A stretch of 64,000 nt of DNA from Owenia fusiformis. Its lineage: Eukaryota; Annelida; Polychaeta; Sabellida; Oweniidae. The stretch covers positions 1 through 64,000 of the forward strand of contig CAIIXF020000790.1 of NCBI GenBank assembly GCA_903813345.2, given 5' to 3'. The translations under genes and the position numbers were made by a program. The notes below the pieces were generated by a model. It ran no database searches and was not told the origin of the DNA. It was given only the letters and a program-made list of their open reading frames with translations. Positions 26,981 through 39,600 of the stretch are shown here, one piece after another; positions within the stretch are counted from its first letter, which is position 1, and every line of letters starts with the position of its first letter.

Positions 26981-27735
26981 ACTGAGAGTATATTTGTTGT
27001 GTTTTTATGTAGATTGGCAATAAAAATGTGAAAAGTGAATTTTCCTTCAAAGGGTCATTTTATACATGTCAATAAAATGACCTATATTTTGAAATATAAA
27101 GGTTAGGTTAGGTTGCTATAAGACTGTTGACCCCCCCCCCTATCTACTTCTCCAATTCAAAAAGTGTAGATTAGGGGAACCAAGGGTCTTGAAGTAAGAC
27201 TACAGATTGTATGACATTTTAGAGTTTTGGAATTTCACCTGCATGTGAGGTATATCGAAGCAACCGATTGCAAATTTCAAATTCCAAAAACTATAAATTG
27301 TCAAGTTTGATCCTTAAAAGATGAAATTAGGTCATCTGGAAATTCCGTTTCATTTTGGTTTAAGATTCTGAATCCTAAGAATTTTTTAATGAGGGGGAAT
27401 AACAGCTAGTGCTCATATGGTGTTATTTAGAATGGTTGTCTAAGTTATTTTGCTGCAGTGTAACCACTCCTTGGTGACACAAAAATCTTTTTTGCAGAAA
27501 TCGTCTGCCCCCCTCCTCCGTTCATTTTGTAGGATCACCGGGCGTGACTGAGAACATCAAATGTCACCAGAAAGAACAGAACAAATATTTAACACATAAT
27601 AAAAACTGTATTGAAGTATCACAATCGGTACTTATCGCTACAACCATTATTCCTTACAGCAATAGCAACTTTACATTACAATCCTGCTTAATACCTAAAG
27701 GAAAGGGGTTAACTTCCATCAAAGCGTACCAATGT
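26981..27735. other. No gene seen; C10 tract
   Basis: Mostly featureless AT-rich DNA with a run of ten C at about 27130. The longest open frame (27544-27786, plus) resembles nothing I know and runs into the next repeat. Confidence 0.4.
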
Positions 27736-28675
27736 CTGTCAAGTCAAAATTGGGGTATTTTTTTTAAAAAATTGGGAGAATTTTAGATTTTTTAAAGAAA
27801 CATCGGGGTGAAAAGAGAGACATTTTGAAAATCGGGATTTTTAAAAAAAATTGATAGAATCGGGATTTCAAAAAGATATTGGGAGAAAAATCGGGGTAAC
27901 AAAAATTATATCAACAATTCCAAAAAATCGGGAGAAAATCGGGATTACTAATATATAAATTGGGAGAAAATTGAGATTTCTTAAAAATTAAGAAAAATCG
28001 GGTCTACGAAAATAATCAGGGGAAATCAGGATTGATAAGAAAATCAGGAGAAAATCGGGATTGCTAAGACTTAACGGGAGAAAATCAGGGTTCAAAAAAA
28101 TTAATTGGGAGAACAATCAGGGTTTACAAAAAAATAATTGGGAGAAAATTAGAATGGCAAGAATTAATTGGGAGAAAAATCAGGGTTTACAAAAAATAAT
28201 TTGATCAATCCATTTATTGCAAAATGATCTATTTGCAGCTTCTTTTCTTACTTAGAAATAATTTCAATTAGAAATATCATGTTGAGAAATGTAATATTTC
28301 ATGATCATTTCCTATTCTGTATATACATCTAGTTATGTAACTTTTAAAATCTAAATTACTGATCTTAAAAGTGAAAATAAAGAAACATAAACCTCACAAC
28401 AAACGAGTATAAATGGAAATATCAAGAGTTTCCAAGAAAAGTCAGGGTGTCTCATAAACAAAGTGGGAGTTTTGAACGAAAAATTGGGAAAGTACGGAAG
28501 AGTTTAAAGAAAATCAGAATTGTTATCTTAAAATCCATCGTCGCTTTCCACTAGGTCTAAAGACAACTGAAATTTTGTGAATGAAGATGCTTAAAATACT
28601 GGTTTTGAGAAAATAAAATTCGGGACGAGCACTCAAAAATCGGAATTTCTCCCAATTTAAATGGGGATTTGACAG
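27736..28675 (+). mobile_element. Element filled with degenerate GGGAGAAAATC repeats
   Basis: Diverged repeats of roughly 30-50 bp with the core TTGGGAGAAAATCGGGATT run from 27750 to 28190 and reappear in inverted sense near 28640-28675. The ends match as inverted repeats (CTGTCAAGTC...AATTGGG at left, CCCAATTT...GATTTGACAG at right). This fits a non-autonomous element whose body expanded by tandem duplication. Confidence 0.55.
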
Positions 28676-28926
28676 GTAACGTACCTAGGCTTATCGAAGT
28701 ATGAAACATATTTTTTAGAATTCTGGTTAAAACATCAGAACTTAGTCATATAAAGTTTTTATACATTTTTGCAGCACATATACCACATAATATGGATAAA
28801 TACAAAACAGTTGAGGCTAAAATTTTCTTATGTACCCCCTTATTTTGATTTAAAACAGCTACATTCAGACATTTCAATCAACGCATTGGAAAGGAAGCAA
28901 TAGTAACGGAGTTTCTCGCGAAAAGA

Positions 28927-29322
28927 CCTAGAGTTTTTTAATAAACGCTCATGGGCCTTTATTAAGAGGAAAAAATGAGGGTGGGCGTTTATTTAGAGGG
29001 AAAATAGCTATCCAAAGCCAATGGGCGTTTATTTCGAGGGATATTATCGATTGTAAAGTTGACACATGGCCTTCATACTCACGCACTAGTATAGAACATT
29101 GACCAATATGTGACCTCTTGTCATATTTTTATTAATCATTTGTACTTGAAACAGTTATCACTTATTACCATCGTATTTATTGTTTGCAATTTCAGTCCTT
29201 TTCTCGAATAATTCGCCCATTTTTTAATAAACGCCCATGGGCCTTTATAAAGAGAAAAAATATATTTCCATACACCCCTCTTTCAAATAAACGCACATGG
29301 GCCTATTCGCGAGAAACTCCGG
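28927..29322 (+). mobile_element. MITE with GGAGTTTCTCGCGAA ends
   Basis: Terminal inverted repeats CGGAGTTTCTCGCGAA and TTCGCGAGAAACTCCG bound 396 bp. Inside, AATAAACGCCCATGGGCCTTT-type blocks repeat near both ends. Non-coding. Confidence 0.8.
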
Positions 29323-29679
29323 TACACAGCAATTCATTATGCTTGACACATCTTTGATTATGATTTGATTTTGTTCCAAGATATTGTTTTTGTTATGTGT
29401 CTGTCTATGTTCCCTTACACAAATAAAATACTAATGTTAATGATAACATAAGCACTTCAACACTGTCATTAGATTAGTAAATAACACTATTGATTTAAGA
29501 TAGGTACGTTTGATGATACTACTTTACTAATACAATAATAATAATGTAATAATAACCATGATTATAATTATAGATAATTGATAAAATGTATAATACTTTC
29601 ACATTATTTTTTATGCATTTTTGCATATTATAGTAGAATACATAGACAAATATGAAAATACACGAACATCCATTGAGTA
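29323..29679. other. No gene or repeat recognised
   Basis: AT-rich DNA with short ATAATAATA runs only. Confidence 0.4.
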
Positions 29680-29854
29680 CAAGGGTAGATCAAAAAATTC
29701 CTTACCGTTGGCTCTAGATGTTTTAATAAGAGGAGTTGGATGCTAAAACTTTAACACTAACTAGCTACCCCGTCTCTGGTTAAAGTTTGATCATCCAACT
29801 CCTGTTATTATAAAATCTAGAGACAATGGTAAGAAACTTTTTGACCAACCCTTG
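29680..29854 (+). mobile_element. 175-bp mariner-type MITE with TA duplication
   Basis: Ends CAAGGGTAGATCAAAAAATT and the complement of TTTTTGACCAACCCTTG are inverted, and the arms cover most of the element (GAGTTGGATG against CATCCAACTC). It is flanked by TA on both sides (29678-29679, 29855-29856), the target duplication of the Tc1/mariner superfamily. Confidence 0.8.
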
Positions 29855-29989
29855 TATCAGCAATTATTACTCATGAAAATTAGTAAAAGAAAATCCGGAC
29901 ATGTTGATCAACCTTGATATTATTGAATAAGAATCTATTAGACTATGATATATTTACAGAAATTCCAAAAACACATCTTGGAAGTCCCA

Positions 29990-32525
29990 ATTATACATAC
30001 TATAAATAGAGGACACATTTTAGTTAAAATGAGCTGTTTGCCAAAAACCATACACAAATATATTGATGGACACAATTTCACAAATGTAGAAAAATACCAA
30101 CAACAGTGTAGAAAATCTACAGTTGCTTCAAGGTCATTGTACATCATACAACCTATAATTTACAGCCCTTAGAGTAACAATAGAAAAGAATATGATCACC
30201 TCAAGGTATACAGTCATGGCAGACATATTTCTCTGTAAGTAAAGAAATGCCAATTTAGAATATCTAATGTCACCTGAAGATTGCTGTATGAAATACGGTC
30301 ACCTTTACAATGACAAAAAGAAATTCTAGAATCTAGTCGCTAATAGTGTCCTCTCCTCAATCTCTATCAGTGTGAAGTTACAGTGTGTAAATTTACAAGG
30401 TAGCTTCTATGAAAACCATAGCACATCTACCGTTGATGCAGAGTATAAGGCAAATCTATGGCGGACACAGTTTCCCAAAATAGAGAAATACAAACTACCG
30501 TGAAAATCTTCTCGAGGTCACTGTACAGCCTCAATGGTAATCATATAATTTATATGGTCACAACAAGGAATACGGCAAGCCTATTACAAACATAGTTCTC
30601 TGTAGGTAGAGATTTGCCAATAACTACCATAGATTTCAAAGTTGCCGTACAACATATCCCAATTGAGAAATACCTATGCTTTGACAAATATAGAAAATCT
30701 AAAGTCACCTCAAGGCTGGTGAATAACACACAGTCACCTTTACAATAACAATAGAAATTCTAAATTCACCACAGGATCGAGTCTCTAACTGAGTCCTCTC
30801 CTCAATCACTATCAGTGTAAAGTTAGTGTATAAATTTACAAGGTAGCTTCTATGGAAACCATAGCAAATCTACAGTCGCAACAGAGTTTATGGCAGACAG
30901 TTTCCCAAAAATAGAGAAATACCAACAACCATAGAAAATCTACAGTCTTCTCCTGGTACAACATGTGTCTCATGTACAACATGCAGTCATGAAACATTAT
31001 ATGACCACCTCAAGGAATATGGAAATTCTATAGATGACGTAGTTCCCTGGAGTAGAGAAATACCAACCAACAATAATCCGTCTTTAAGGTTTTTGTACAA
31101 TGTATCCCAATTGAGAAATATCTATGTTACGACAAATGTAGAAGAAAACCTACAAAACCCAAGGTTGCTGTATGACATCCAGTCATCTCTACAATTGCAA
31201 TACACCCTATACAGACTGTGCTATACTAAATAAAACAAACAGTGTGGATATCTTGTGTGCAAGGTGTGGATATATAGGGTGAGCCCCAAAAAATGCCACT
31301 TTCTTTTCAAGACACTACAACTTTTTTATTTTCCAACCTACATACCCCAAATTTTGCAGTTATATAGTGCCAAGGGTCCTTAGTAATAATATAATGTAAC
31401 AAGTGCTTCAACTTGGATTATATTTAATCTAAAGGGGAGTTCAAATGGTCCGCCACCCTAATTGTAATATATTTTAGTTTTATTCGCTTTGCTTACATGT
31501 ATATAGCAGTATCAATGAAATGTTAGCTAGGTTTTTTTCAACCTGTCTTAATTGCCAGCTTTTAGCAATTTTCTAGATTGGGTGCCTTCATACCATCTCC
31601 TGGAGACCTCCCCATACCCTATACTCACTTGGGTTTGCATTAGGGCTATTAGTTTGGCGATCATCAGGTCATATTAGTTCAGGAACATTTTGCAAATTAT
31701 GCTTATTTCTCATGGCACACCACATGTTTAAGTGAGACGCTGGTGACATATTTTATTCAAGTAAAAGTGTATAATTCATGATTCATGGCTAGATAACAAC
31801 CTCAAGTTTCATTTGGTATGCAAATTATGATTTTATATCAAAAATTAAAAAAAAAAGTTATAGCATTTTGCCACCCAGTATAATTGAGTACACAACATGC
31901 CTTAGTTTGTGAAATATCACAAATTCAGATTCAAAAATGACCCTTAATATCCACACCTCGCACACTTGATATCAACACTGCTTGCTTTCATCATGCTTTC
32001 ATATAGCACAGTCTGCATAGAGTGCAAAACTAATTTTACTGTCAACTCAAGAATCAAACTCTAATTGAGTCCTTCTCCCCACCTCTGTCAATGAAAGTTT
32101 ACACACTGTAGCTTCTACAAGGTAGCCTGTATAGCAACCAAAGAAAACCTACAGTCGCCACAGAGTTGGGAATTCTATGACGGACACATTTTCCCAAAAT
32201 AGAGAAAAACTAATGACCCTATTTATTAACCATAAAAATTATAAAGTCACTACAAGGAATACAGCAAATCAATGGTAGATATAGTTTTCTGAAGAAGGAA
32301 AATGCCAACCATCATAAATATGTAGCTGTATAACATATCCCTATTGAGAAATACCTATGCTATGACGTATATAGAAAATTTATAATCACCTCCAATTTGC
32401 TGTATGCCCTATGGTCAACTCTACAATGACACTAAAATACTACAATCACTTTAAGATCTAGTCTCTAAGTGAGTTCTCACCTCAATCATAATCAGTGTAA
32501 ATTTACAATTTGTAAATGTACAATA
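29990..32525 (+). repeat. Degenerate tandem repeat, about 440-bp unit
   Basis: Blocks such as TACAAGGTAGCTTCTATG, TTTCCCAAAATAGAGAAA and the ATCAGTGTAAAGTTA landmark recur. The landmark occurs at about 30364, 30806, 32090 and 32487, so the unit is about 400-440 bp. The long middle step is explained by the inserted element at 31202-32025. Units differ by many substitutions and small indels. Confidence 0.65.
31202..32025 (+). mobile_element. Inverted-repeat element inserted in the 440-bp array
   Basis: Ends CTATACAGACTGTGCTATA and the complement of TATAGCACAGTCTGCATAG match, followed inward by AGGTGTGGATAT-type arms. A probable nested element lies inside (about 31277-31880), with weak GGGTG...AAAATGCC ends and TA flanks. 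No transposase was recognised. Confidence 0.7.
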
Positions 32526-32533
32526 GGTTAAAA

Positions 32534-33239
32534 AATGACAGAAGGTATCGCAACAGATTTCAGACAGTCACATGTTGGATTGTGGTAATTTTCTGAAAAT
32601 TTAAAAAGGTGCATATGTTAGGTCAATGCATTATCTAAAAGAAAAGTACTCATAAACATGATAAAATAATTTGGACTTCAAGACAGGGAAGGTGCAAACA
32701 CCCCACCAACATTTTTTTTCAAAAATATTTTCCTGATTTTTAGCCCCTTCCACTCTTTTTTTATAATGTTTTACGCATTAATATGTTGCATTTGTAGACA
32801 CAGTTAATATCCTAAAAGGAAAATAGGATTCAACTGGGATAAAGTGGAAAACAGTTTTTACTATGTTATTTTCCCATAGGGAAAACTCATGCGATCCATT
32901 GTATTCAGCCTAGTTTTGGTCACCGAAAAGTGATACCCTGCGTGAATCCTATTTTTCTTTTAAGAGTTTATTTGTGTCTCCAAATACAACATATTGATGC
33001 ATAAAACATTTAAAAACTTTAGTGGAAGGTTTGAAAATCAGGACAACATGTCAGAAAAAAGTTGGTCGGGTGTTTGCACCTCCCCTTCAAAGTCCAAATT
33101 ATTTTATCATCTCAATAAGTGCTTGTCCTGGAGTAAATGGATTGGCCTAACATATGCACTTGATCAAATCCTTAGAAAATATATTACCTAAAATCCAACA
33201 TGTGACTGTCTGAAATCTGTTGCGATACCTTCAGTCATT
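32534..33239 (+). mobile_element. Inverted-repeat element, family M1 copy 2
   Basis: Terminal arms AATGACAGAAGGTATCGCAA and the complement of TTGCGATACCTTCAGTCATT bound about 700 bp. Internal blocks (AGGTGCATATGTTAGG, GGTGTTTGCACC) are the same as in copy 1 at 23576-24268, in the same order. Non-coding. Confidence 0.8.
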
Positions 33240-33766
33240 CTTTACTACGGCAACCATAGCAACAGCAAAAAATATAGTCAATTAAATAAAAATTCCAGTA
33301 CTTTCACCCTCATCAATATCAAATCATTCATTGATATTTTTAACATATGTTAACCTTGTTGATGTTAAACTAACATAAATGTTCATTGTCAGTATTCAAA
33401 GTTGATGGTGGATGTAGATATGATTCTCCATAGTTTCTAAGTCAGCTCATATACTGAGGCCATACACTTGGTAGTGAGGATCATACACCACTATGATAAA
33501 AAATAACTAATGTTTTTTTGTGAATGTTGGGTATTTCTTGACACCTCTTTGGGATTTCTTCCTAACATCATCTGTACCATTCTGAAATTAAATTAGAAAT
33601 GTATAGATTACATTAAAACACATCTATTTTTTATCAAATATTTCAAAAGTTAAGAAACTTCAAACGTCAAGGAATGAGTCAGGATATTGCCTTAAAAATT
33701 ATCGATAATTGAAGTATGAAAAACCAACTCGGTCACACATCTTCTTACTATAAAGCGTGGTGATCC
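33240..33766. other. No gene or repeat recognised
   Basis: AT-rich DNA. Nothing beyond chance-length open frames. Confidence 0.4.
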
Positions 33767-33775
33767 GTCTGTCTT

Positions 33776-33813
<38 letters not shown>
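33767..33813 (+). repeat. GTCT microsatellite
   Basis: About eleven GTCT units with one TTTC variant, directly upstream of the AGGTCA-rich tandem repeat. Confidence 0.95.
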
Positions 33814-33824
33814 CGGACATCTCC

Positions 33825-34760
33825 TCCTAGATGGTTTGACCTTGGGCCCTTATACTCGGTCAAAATACTAAGTGGGGCAGTGAGCATTCTACGAAGTTCA
33901 GAGGTCAAGATCATTCCAAGGTCAAAGGTCAATATCTAAGTATTTGGATTTTTAAGATCTTGGTTTGTGCTGTGACCCTTGAATACCCATGATGAAGTGA
34001 TCTGAGGTCAAGGTCAACATTATGGGTTCAGATCATTCCAAGGTCAAAGATCAATATCTTAGAATTTGGCGTTTTAATTCATTTTGGAGCTGTTGTGACG
34101 CTTGGCAACCCATAATTAGGTGAGCTGAGGTCAGGGTCATTCCTAGTTCAAAGGTCAACATTTAGGTTTATGGTGATTTAAAGTCATTGAAACTGCTGTG
34201 ACCCTTGGTGACTAATCATTAGGTGATCTGAGGTAAAGATCAACCTTATGGGTCAAGGTCATTCTAAGCTCAAGGGTCAATATCTTGGTATTTGACTTCC
34301 TAGGTCAAAGGTCAATATCTAGGCATTTGATGATTTAAGGCCAGCTTCTGCAACCCTTGGCGACCAATAATTAGTTGACTTAAGGTCAAGGTCAATGTTT
34401 TGGGTCAAGGTTATCTTAAGGTTAAAGGTCAATATCTAAGTATTTGGCATTTTAAGCACCTTAGAGGCTGCTGTGACCCTTGGCAACCCTTGATTACGTG
34501 ACCTGAGGTCATTGTTCATGGGTCAAGGTCAATATCTAAATATTTGGCGTTTCAAGGCACTTAAAAGATACTGTGACTTAGTGACTCATGATTAAGCTAC
34601 ACGAGGTCAAAGTCAATCTTTATGGGCCAAGGTCATCTCAAAGTCAAGGTGAATATCTAGGTATTTGACGTTTTTAGGTCTTTTGGACAAGATCACCTAA
34701 ATTCAAGAATCAGGCAAGGTCAAATTTACAGGTATTTAGCATTTTATGGGGGCTGCTGTC
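33825..34760 (+). repeat. AGGTCA-rich tandem repeat, about 115-bp unit
   Basis: GGTCAATATCTA followed by a TATTTGGCGTTT-type block recurs about every 110-120 bp from 33920 to 34660, some seven to eight copies. Between them lie CTGCTGTGACCCTTGG and TGAGGTCAAGGTCA blocks. With the GTCT tract and a GCGGGGACTGATGTTCC terminus this looks like a non-autonomous mobile element of the central-repeat kind. It shares the AGGTCAAAGGTCAA-TATCTAGG core with the repeats at 1-22560. Confidence 0.7.
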
Positions 34761-34996
34761 ATGCGGGGACTGATGTTCCCCTTGGTGAGCCACTCCCAAC
34801 AGGTAGATTGCTAGTATTATTAACCCTTAACATCTTATCCTTCTTCTGAGAGTACAGAAATAACAATTTGTATGACGATATATGAAGAATATTGACATCA
34901 AAGACAATGCATTTCAATATACCAGAATCGAAAGAGTAATTTATACAAAAAAAGTTTGAAGCATATCCTCCAAAACATTGCTTACTTTCCTTCTAT

Positions 34997-35613
34997 TGTG
35001 TGTCCCAAAAAATTTGACGCTTTTTGACAAGAATTTTCTTGACAACTGATAAACCAAATTCATTGAAAATCATTATAGAATATCATTAGCAAGCAGTCAA
35101 AATAAAAACAAGATCAACATTCTGTGAAAGCTAAGAAATTCAAAAAAGCACACTGGAGCTGTGCGATGAGACCTGTATAGATAGTGTACCAGCTATCAGG
35201 TGATAGCGTCTGTCAATCAGTCAAAATAGCTTGTCTGTGTGTCACGTTTAATTAATTTTTTTCATTCTTCCTTAATTTCCAAAATCCATTGATTCTCAAA
35301 ATTAATTGGAGGTGATATTGTTAGAATAAATACTTGGAAATGGATTAATACGTGACTTTTACATTGATATTGGTTATTTTGAAATACAGTCTATAATTCA
35401 AAAATATACACATACTATAAGACCCATCTCTTACATATTCATAGCACTAGCAGAAGAACTTGGTTCATCTAATTCTAAGTACTCACATAACATTTACTTG
35501 ATCTTTTTCATATTTTTATACCTTTCTAATGATACTCTTGGGCTACTTTGTACGAATTTTCATCAGTTATCGAAAAAATACTTGTCAAAAAGTGTCTAAT
35601 TTCTTGGTGCATC
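34997..35613 (+). mobile_element. MITE with GTCCCAAAAAATTTGAC-like ends
   Basis: Inverted arms of about 55 bp (CTTTTTGACAAG against CTTGTCAAAAAG; ACAACTGATAAA against TTTTCATCAGTTAT) bound about 615 bp. Non-coding. The ends resemble Tc1/mariner-type MITEs, but no clean target duplication was seen. Confidence 0.65.
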
Positions 35614-35840
35614 AGATATAGACATTAATGGTATTTCTTGATAAGTAAATTGGTGTTTATCTTAGTAATTAAGGGATTATAGTAACTTAAAGTTACTGAG
35701 CATCCAGTTTTGACACTTTACCTTGATGATGAACAGTTAGATTCAATCAAAAAATGATGATGGATGATGTTGGATGGAGAAGTCACATATTCAAAGACAA
35801 GGCATTAACATGCAAAATGTCAACACTTTTTGGCTTGGGG

Positions 35841-36534
35841 ACAGGTCATCCCCTAGACAACTCATCCCTGGATAACACATCCTTTAGATAACTCATCCCC
35901 TAGAAAACTCATCCCCTGGACAACCCATCCCTAGACAACTCATCCTTTATCACACGAAGCTAAATTGTAAAGTGATTTTTTGAAAGGAAATATCAAATAA
36001 ATACACCTTGGATCATCCAAAATATTATTTTTCACTTTATTGACACGAAGTTATGAAATTAAAACTTGAAAACATGAACTTTAAAAACTTCATCTGTGAA
36101 TTCTGTAAAAAAATAATCCTAGGATTAAAGAATATTTGAGTTATGAACTGAACAAACATATTTATGACATCAAAGAAGCTTCTTCTATCAATGTTAATAT
36201 AATATTGAAATTGTATATTAAAAGTAAAATTTAAAAGAAAATATTTACAAAACAAATTACAGATTAATTGGTTAATTGATTAATCTCCTTGGTTTTCTAA
36301 CAGTAAAGATTTCCCCTCCAAAAATTATTTGTTCGTGTTATATATGTTTATGCAACTTAAATCTGATCATATTCAAAACTAAAACATTAAAAAACCATTT
36401 GAATATCAAACATGAATTGATAATGTATAACATTACATTAGTCAAACATGCCGAAGGATGATTTGTTTAGGGGATGAGTTGTCCAGGGATGAGTTGTCCA
36501 GAGGATTAGTTGTCTAGGGAATGAGTTACCCTGT
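35841..36534 (+). mobile_element. Foldback element with arms made of 16-bp repeats
   Basis: The left arm (35841-35947) is about seven tandem copies of CAACTCATCCCCTAGA-like units. The right arm (36463-36534) is about four copies in inverted orientation, and the outermost bases also match (ACAGG...). The middle 500 bp is AT-rich and non-coding. Arms built of short direct repeats are typical of foldback-type elements. Confidence 0.75.
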
Positions 36535-36656
36535 TGAACACCAACAACCAAATGCCTAACAGTCTACAAAAACATTGGAGACTGTAACAATATGTCATGA
36601 CTTGGGTTAGTGACATAAAAATGAATAAACAAAGGTGTATCCAAAACATCCCATAC

Positions 36657-39600
36657 CAATATTTCCCTGCCTGAGGTCTCCTTGAGTAGGACCGAAAGAC
36701 TGTCTGTACCAGCCATGTCATGTTTGTAGAACTTGATTGTCTTACACTTTCCTGGCTGCAGCTTGCCCTTCTTGGAGGTGATCTCAAACGGCTTGTTGCC
36801 CATTACTTTCATCTGGAGAAAAATGTCTTCATTCATTACAACATCAAATGTTTCCATAGAGTATTCTTTGAACAGAAGAAGTGATTGGATTGAAGAAATA
36901 ATTTTTGGATTAAGACATATTTTCTTTCCAAATGAAGCTGCTTTAAATGAAGTTCAAAGGTTTTAGTGACCTCCTCAGCATTTGAGAATAATTCAGGGTG
37001 ACTCACCAGTATTCAAATCAATTCATCTGAAGAACTTAAATTTTCAATATACATGCCAAACATTGAACTTGCCAGATTTAAAGTAACTCCCTATGGGGCA
37101 CTAGGACCTGGTTAATAGAGGCTTTTCTATATAACTTTGAAATCTCGTTACAGGCTAGTTTTTAATGAGATTTTAGAAGATCTGTATTTTTAATTACTAA
37201 AGACTAACATTTTCTTCTATTTGATGGCATATTTTAATTCTGTGTGTAATTTTCTAAACTTTGATTTGCACTGTTTATGTACCTATATTCAAATTCTAGA
37301 GATTTTCAAGTTTTCTAAAAATGGTCGGGGTAAAACCCCAATTAAAACAATGTTGAAAATCTTGAAAAGTTCATTTACTCTTATAAGAGTTACAATTTTA
37401 ATGTGAAATCACAATCCACATGTCAATAATATCATATAGTTAAAGTCCAATGGTGTTTTAAGTTGATCCAAATGGAATTACTTATTAAATCAATAAATTA
37501 AGTGACTCTTGCCATTGAGTTGCCATGTTATCAAGCCCTACCAATACCCATGATGCCATCTTTTGTTCCATTTATATGGAAAATGGTCAATTAGACCACA
37601 TTAAATTCATTCTATACTTTACAATAGATACAATTCTTTTAGGTCTGAGATCAAATTCTTTCATCCAAGACTAAATCAAAATGTGTAAAATAATTCAATA
37701 TCTTGTTTTATATAATATTAAGTATTTTACCATTCAGTAGTTACTGCTCCGAAGTTCTCAGTCATGAGTTGTATATGGCTCACACATGGCACTGTTCTTA
37801 CTGGAGTAGCACTAATAAGTTAGAGTCCAACCTAGACCTGGTGTGAACAGGCTGTCTTCTTCTGCAGCTAAAATTTAAAGAGATCTCATAAGGAAATCTT
37901 ATTAGCAAACACTGTGTTAAATGTCTATTCTGCTTTACCCAAGGAAAAGTGCAAAGAAATTGTACTTCATATTGATGATAGAAACTTAACAAATCAAATT
38001 ACATAAGTTTGGCTAAAAACCCGGCTGTACATTTTCCTTGATGTCAAAGAATATGATATCTACTGCACAAATGGCATTGAATCAAGACACATGTTCAAGT
38101 TATCCAATGAGAATTGATTCCATAATTGTTTTTGCTGATCCCTATAACGCTATTATAGCAACAGGCATCAGTGATTGACATAACTGGGAACACACCCTAT
38201 GCCAAAATGTGGCACAAATGTTGAGTTTCAATGAGTTCAATATTATCACCTTTTTGTGATGTAATCAGCTGGTATGAAATAGCAAACTGATAACAGAGCC
38301 GTCACATTGGTTGAACTGTGCCTATCACCATAACTTTTGAGTATACTGGAAGGATACTAACGCTTCTTTCTAACCGTAGTGCTGGAATAATGATTAATGG
38401 ATATGGTTAGAAATGGTGAAAAATATAATATTATTACATTCAATATAATAAATAATTATTCCATTTAGTGATTAAATAATTAACTACATAAGCGTATATG
38501 ATAATATATGCAGAGAGACTATTGTACAATCATTACTATATCTAGTATATATAATGACATGTATAGATGTAAATGTCTTGTAATTAAAAATGTCTTAGCA
38601 CTATTTCCATAAGGCACTTATAAAAATAAATAACAAATAAATCAAACTTGGAATTCAGGAGTAATGTGTTTTCATAGCTACTGCTTACCAATACTGTCAT
38701 TGATGACTTCATCAGGGACATCCCCAGTGACATTCTGCTCTATATCTAGTTTATATTGGAGACTTCAATTGCTTGTGTTCACCAGAACTATATTCTGTGT
38801 AGCTGAGCTTCCAACCACAACATTACCATAGTCATACTCAACCTAGAATGTATGAATAAATACAAGTTATTTGTGGGTAGGGATAGAATTCTATAATCAT
38901 TTTAAGAAAATGTTTTGTGAATGACTTAAAATGCATATTCATTTTATGTACAATGTATTTAACTTTACATGTATTTACCATCTATGTTCTTTGAATGGTA
39001 ATTCAATATAATTTCAAAATTTTAGTAGAAGTTCAAAATAACTCATATCAAAATAACTGCAGTGAAAGATCACACATACAACTCACATATCTTATATTTC
39101 CCCTACCTCTATTTGCCCAAGAGATCGTTCAGCTAACACACATAGTACAAACTGTTTCTTCTTGCCTGTTGAGTTTGTTGCACTTTGACCTTGGCCCCAG
39201 ACTATGAGACTAGGCTTTGAGACAAAGTTCTTCTTTCAGGTGAGTTTAAAAGCTCATGTATGGTTTTGGGACTCATTGGATAGGATGGTTCCTTTCGGAG
39301 GGTGAACTGATAAAAGCTTTGCATCTTTGTGGTTCAATTTTCACTTAAACCTACAAATCATAGGAGAGTCTTGGTTATTTTTCTGCAGTTTTATTGTGTC
39401 TCTCAGTTTTGTTGCAAAGTATTAATTGAATATCATTAACTTTGAAAAAATATCATTTGTATTCTTGATTGGATATTGATATCTTCAAATGTGTGAGTGC
39501 AGCAAGAGTTTTTTGCATAAAAACAGAAATCCTCAAATAAACAAGAAAAAGTTTTGATGAATATTGTTGGTTTAGGAATTTTTTTTAATAATTTCATAAT

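Noticed and set aside
27100-27120. GGTTAGGTTAGGTT run resembling arthropod telomere repeat
   Set aside because: Only about three units in unique surroundings. Too short to be telomeric.
33699-33939. Frames across the GTCT microsatellite
   Set aside because: Length is due to the tetranucleotide run being free of stops in these frames.
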